A DNA stretch of 64,000 nt from Sphingobacterium nematocida. GTDB lineage: Bacteria > Bacteroidota > Bacteroidia > Sphingobacteriales > Sphingobacteriaceae. A model generated the notes under the pieces. That model had not been told where the DNA came from and did not search any database. It worked only from the letters and a program-made list of their open reading frames with translations. Made by a program: the position numbers and the translations under genes. Within the stretch, counting starts at the first letter, position 1; each line of letters starts with the position of its first letter. Shown here in pieces: positions 63,247 through 64,000 of the stretch. The DNA is taken from NCBI RefSeq assembly GCF_900168125.1, contig NZ_FUZF01000001.1:248001-312000 (forward strand), written 5' to 3'.

Positions 63247-64000
63247 TTATTCTATCACTACGATAAGATCTCCAGTATCTACCATTGATCCAGGTGGTAA
63301 AACAACTTTTTTGACCTTACCTGCTGAGATAGCACAGATCGTTGACTCCATCTTCATGGCTTCTATCACAAACAATGGAGAATCTTCCTGTACCGTATCT
63401 CCCTCCTTGACATGAACCATTGACAACATGCCGCGTAGTGGGGATCCTACCTGATTTAAATCATCTGGATCACACTTAACATGTGCCTTTTTCTCTACTT
63501 TGATGGACCGATCCTGCACTTCTATATTTCTGGTCTGCCCGTTCAGTTTGAAAAAGACTGTACGCCTTCCCTCGCTATCTGCTGGACTGATCGACAGAAG
63601 CCGTACCAATAATGTCTTGCCTTGAGCGATATCGACTGTGGTCTCTTGCCCTACCTCCATACCGTAAAGGAAAATCGGTGTAGACACGAGGGATACATCT
63701 CCAAACTTGCGATAGGCTTGTAAATAATCTAAAAAGACCTTAGGGTAGAATTTATAACTGAGGTAATCGGTCATCGAAAGGTCTTCTCCGTATTGTTGAA
63801 GGAAATCTGCGAACTCGCTTTCTATATCCAACGCGGGAAGATGTTTGTTTGGTCTATCCGTGCTGGCAGCCTGCCCCTTCAAGATAATCTGCTGAATTTG
63901 CGCAGGGAAACCGCCTTCTGGTTGTCCGATGTCGCCCTTAAAGAAGGAAATAACCGAATCGGGAAAAGAAAGGGTATCGCCCTTGGCAAGTATATCATCC
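63247..64000 (-). CDS. pyc: pyruvate carboxylase, C-terminal part (5' end outside window)
   Basis: The frame is open to the window edge; its first Met-like codon in view (63882) is an internal TTG (Leu). The visible 250 residues hold the end of the carboxyltransferase region (SFPDSVISFFKGDIGQPEGG), the allosteric/linker part (YLSYKFYPKVFLDYLQAYRK, FFKLNGQTRNIEVQD), and the biotinyl domain with biotin-accepting Lys in EAMKMES, 35 residues from the C-terminus. This organisation is that of single-chain pyruvate carboxylase, which makes oxaloacetate from pyruvate, bicarbonate and ATP. The distance from the AMKM motif to the end is normal. Confidence 0.94.
   Translation of the reverse strand, partial: DDILAKGDTLSFPDSVISFFKGDIGQPEGGFPAQIQQIILKGQAASTDRPNKHLPALDIESEFADFLQQYGEDLSMTDYLSYKFYPKVFLDYLQAYRKFGDVSLVSTPIFLYGMEVGQETTVDIAQGKTLLVRLLSISPADSEGRRTVFFKLNGQTRNIEVQDRSIKVEKKAHVKCDPDDLNQVGSPLRGMLSMVHVKEGDTVQEDSPLFVIEAMKMESTICAISAGKVKKVVLPPGSMVDTGDLIVVIE

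Noticed and set aside
1..64000. CRISPR array, tRNA, rRNA, intact insertion sequence or prophage
   Set aside because: No regularly spaced repeats, cloverleaf-type stems with anticodon features, rRNA-like stretches or transposase and integrase genes were recognised by eye; a tRNAscan or ISfinder run would be needed to exclude them formally.

Overview
The window looks like a chromosomal segment of a Bacteroidota bacterium, most likely Sphingobacteriaceae (Sphingobacterium or Pedobacter relatives). The evidence is three SusC/SusD pairs, four complete and one truncated TonB-type barrels, ECF sigma/FecR pairs with C-terminal DUF4974-type regions, many TlpA-like thioredoxins with DUF4369-type N-termini, and few recognisable Shine-Dalgarno sites. 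No rRNA, tRNA, CRISPR array or intact insertion sequence was seen.

Region 1 (1-10.5 kb) is a DNA-repair island. The 3' end of a Ku gene meets a convergent ligD, giving bacterial NHEJ. A tightly overlapping four-gene minus-strand operon follows: MBL-fold exonuclease, ATP-dependent ligase, Lhr-like helicase and PdeM phosphoesterase, the 'ligase-associated DNA damage response' set. Small stress-type genes lie between and after these: PRC-barrel protein, one-TM protein, PAS histidine kinase, YciE/F ferritin-like protein and DUF421 protein.

Region 2 (14.2-20.3 kb) holds a decayed SGNH-hydrolase fragment, an ECF sigma/FecR/TonB-receptor set, and an aldo/keto reductase.

Region 3 (20.3-29.8 kb) is an ECF sigma/FecR/SusC/SusD locus that ends in a phosphocholine-type phospholipase C, probably one transcription unit for lipid or phosphate acquisition.

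Region 4 (30-43.8 kb) is a FecR/SusC/SusD operon followed by four TlpA-family thioredoxins, one with a C-terminal frameshift. Its probable sigma gene is separated from fecR by a 3-hydroxyacyl-CoA dehydrogenase/DUF1304 pair. Region 5 (44-56.8 kb) is a sister locus: sigma, FecR, SusC, SusD, a DUF4843-type lipoprotein, a PKD-like lipoprotein and two TlpA proteins, ending in a truncated trypsin-like fragment. The two loci look like duplicated versions of one envelope import-plus-thiol-redox system, which is the most interesting candidate here.

Region 6 (56.9-64 kb) holds a TonB barrel lacking its N-terminus, a LytS/LytTR-type two-component pair, a zinc-ribbon plus alpha-CTD-like small protein, a CatB-like acetyltransferase, a DUF1398 protein and the 3' part of pyruvate carboxylase. 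Functions are inferred from motifs read by eye; no database search was run.
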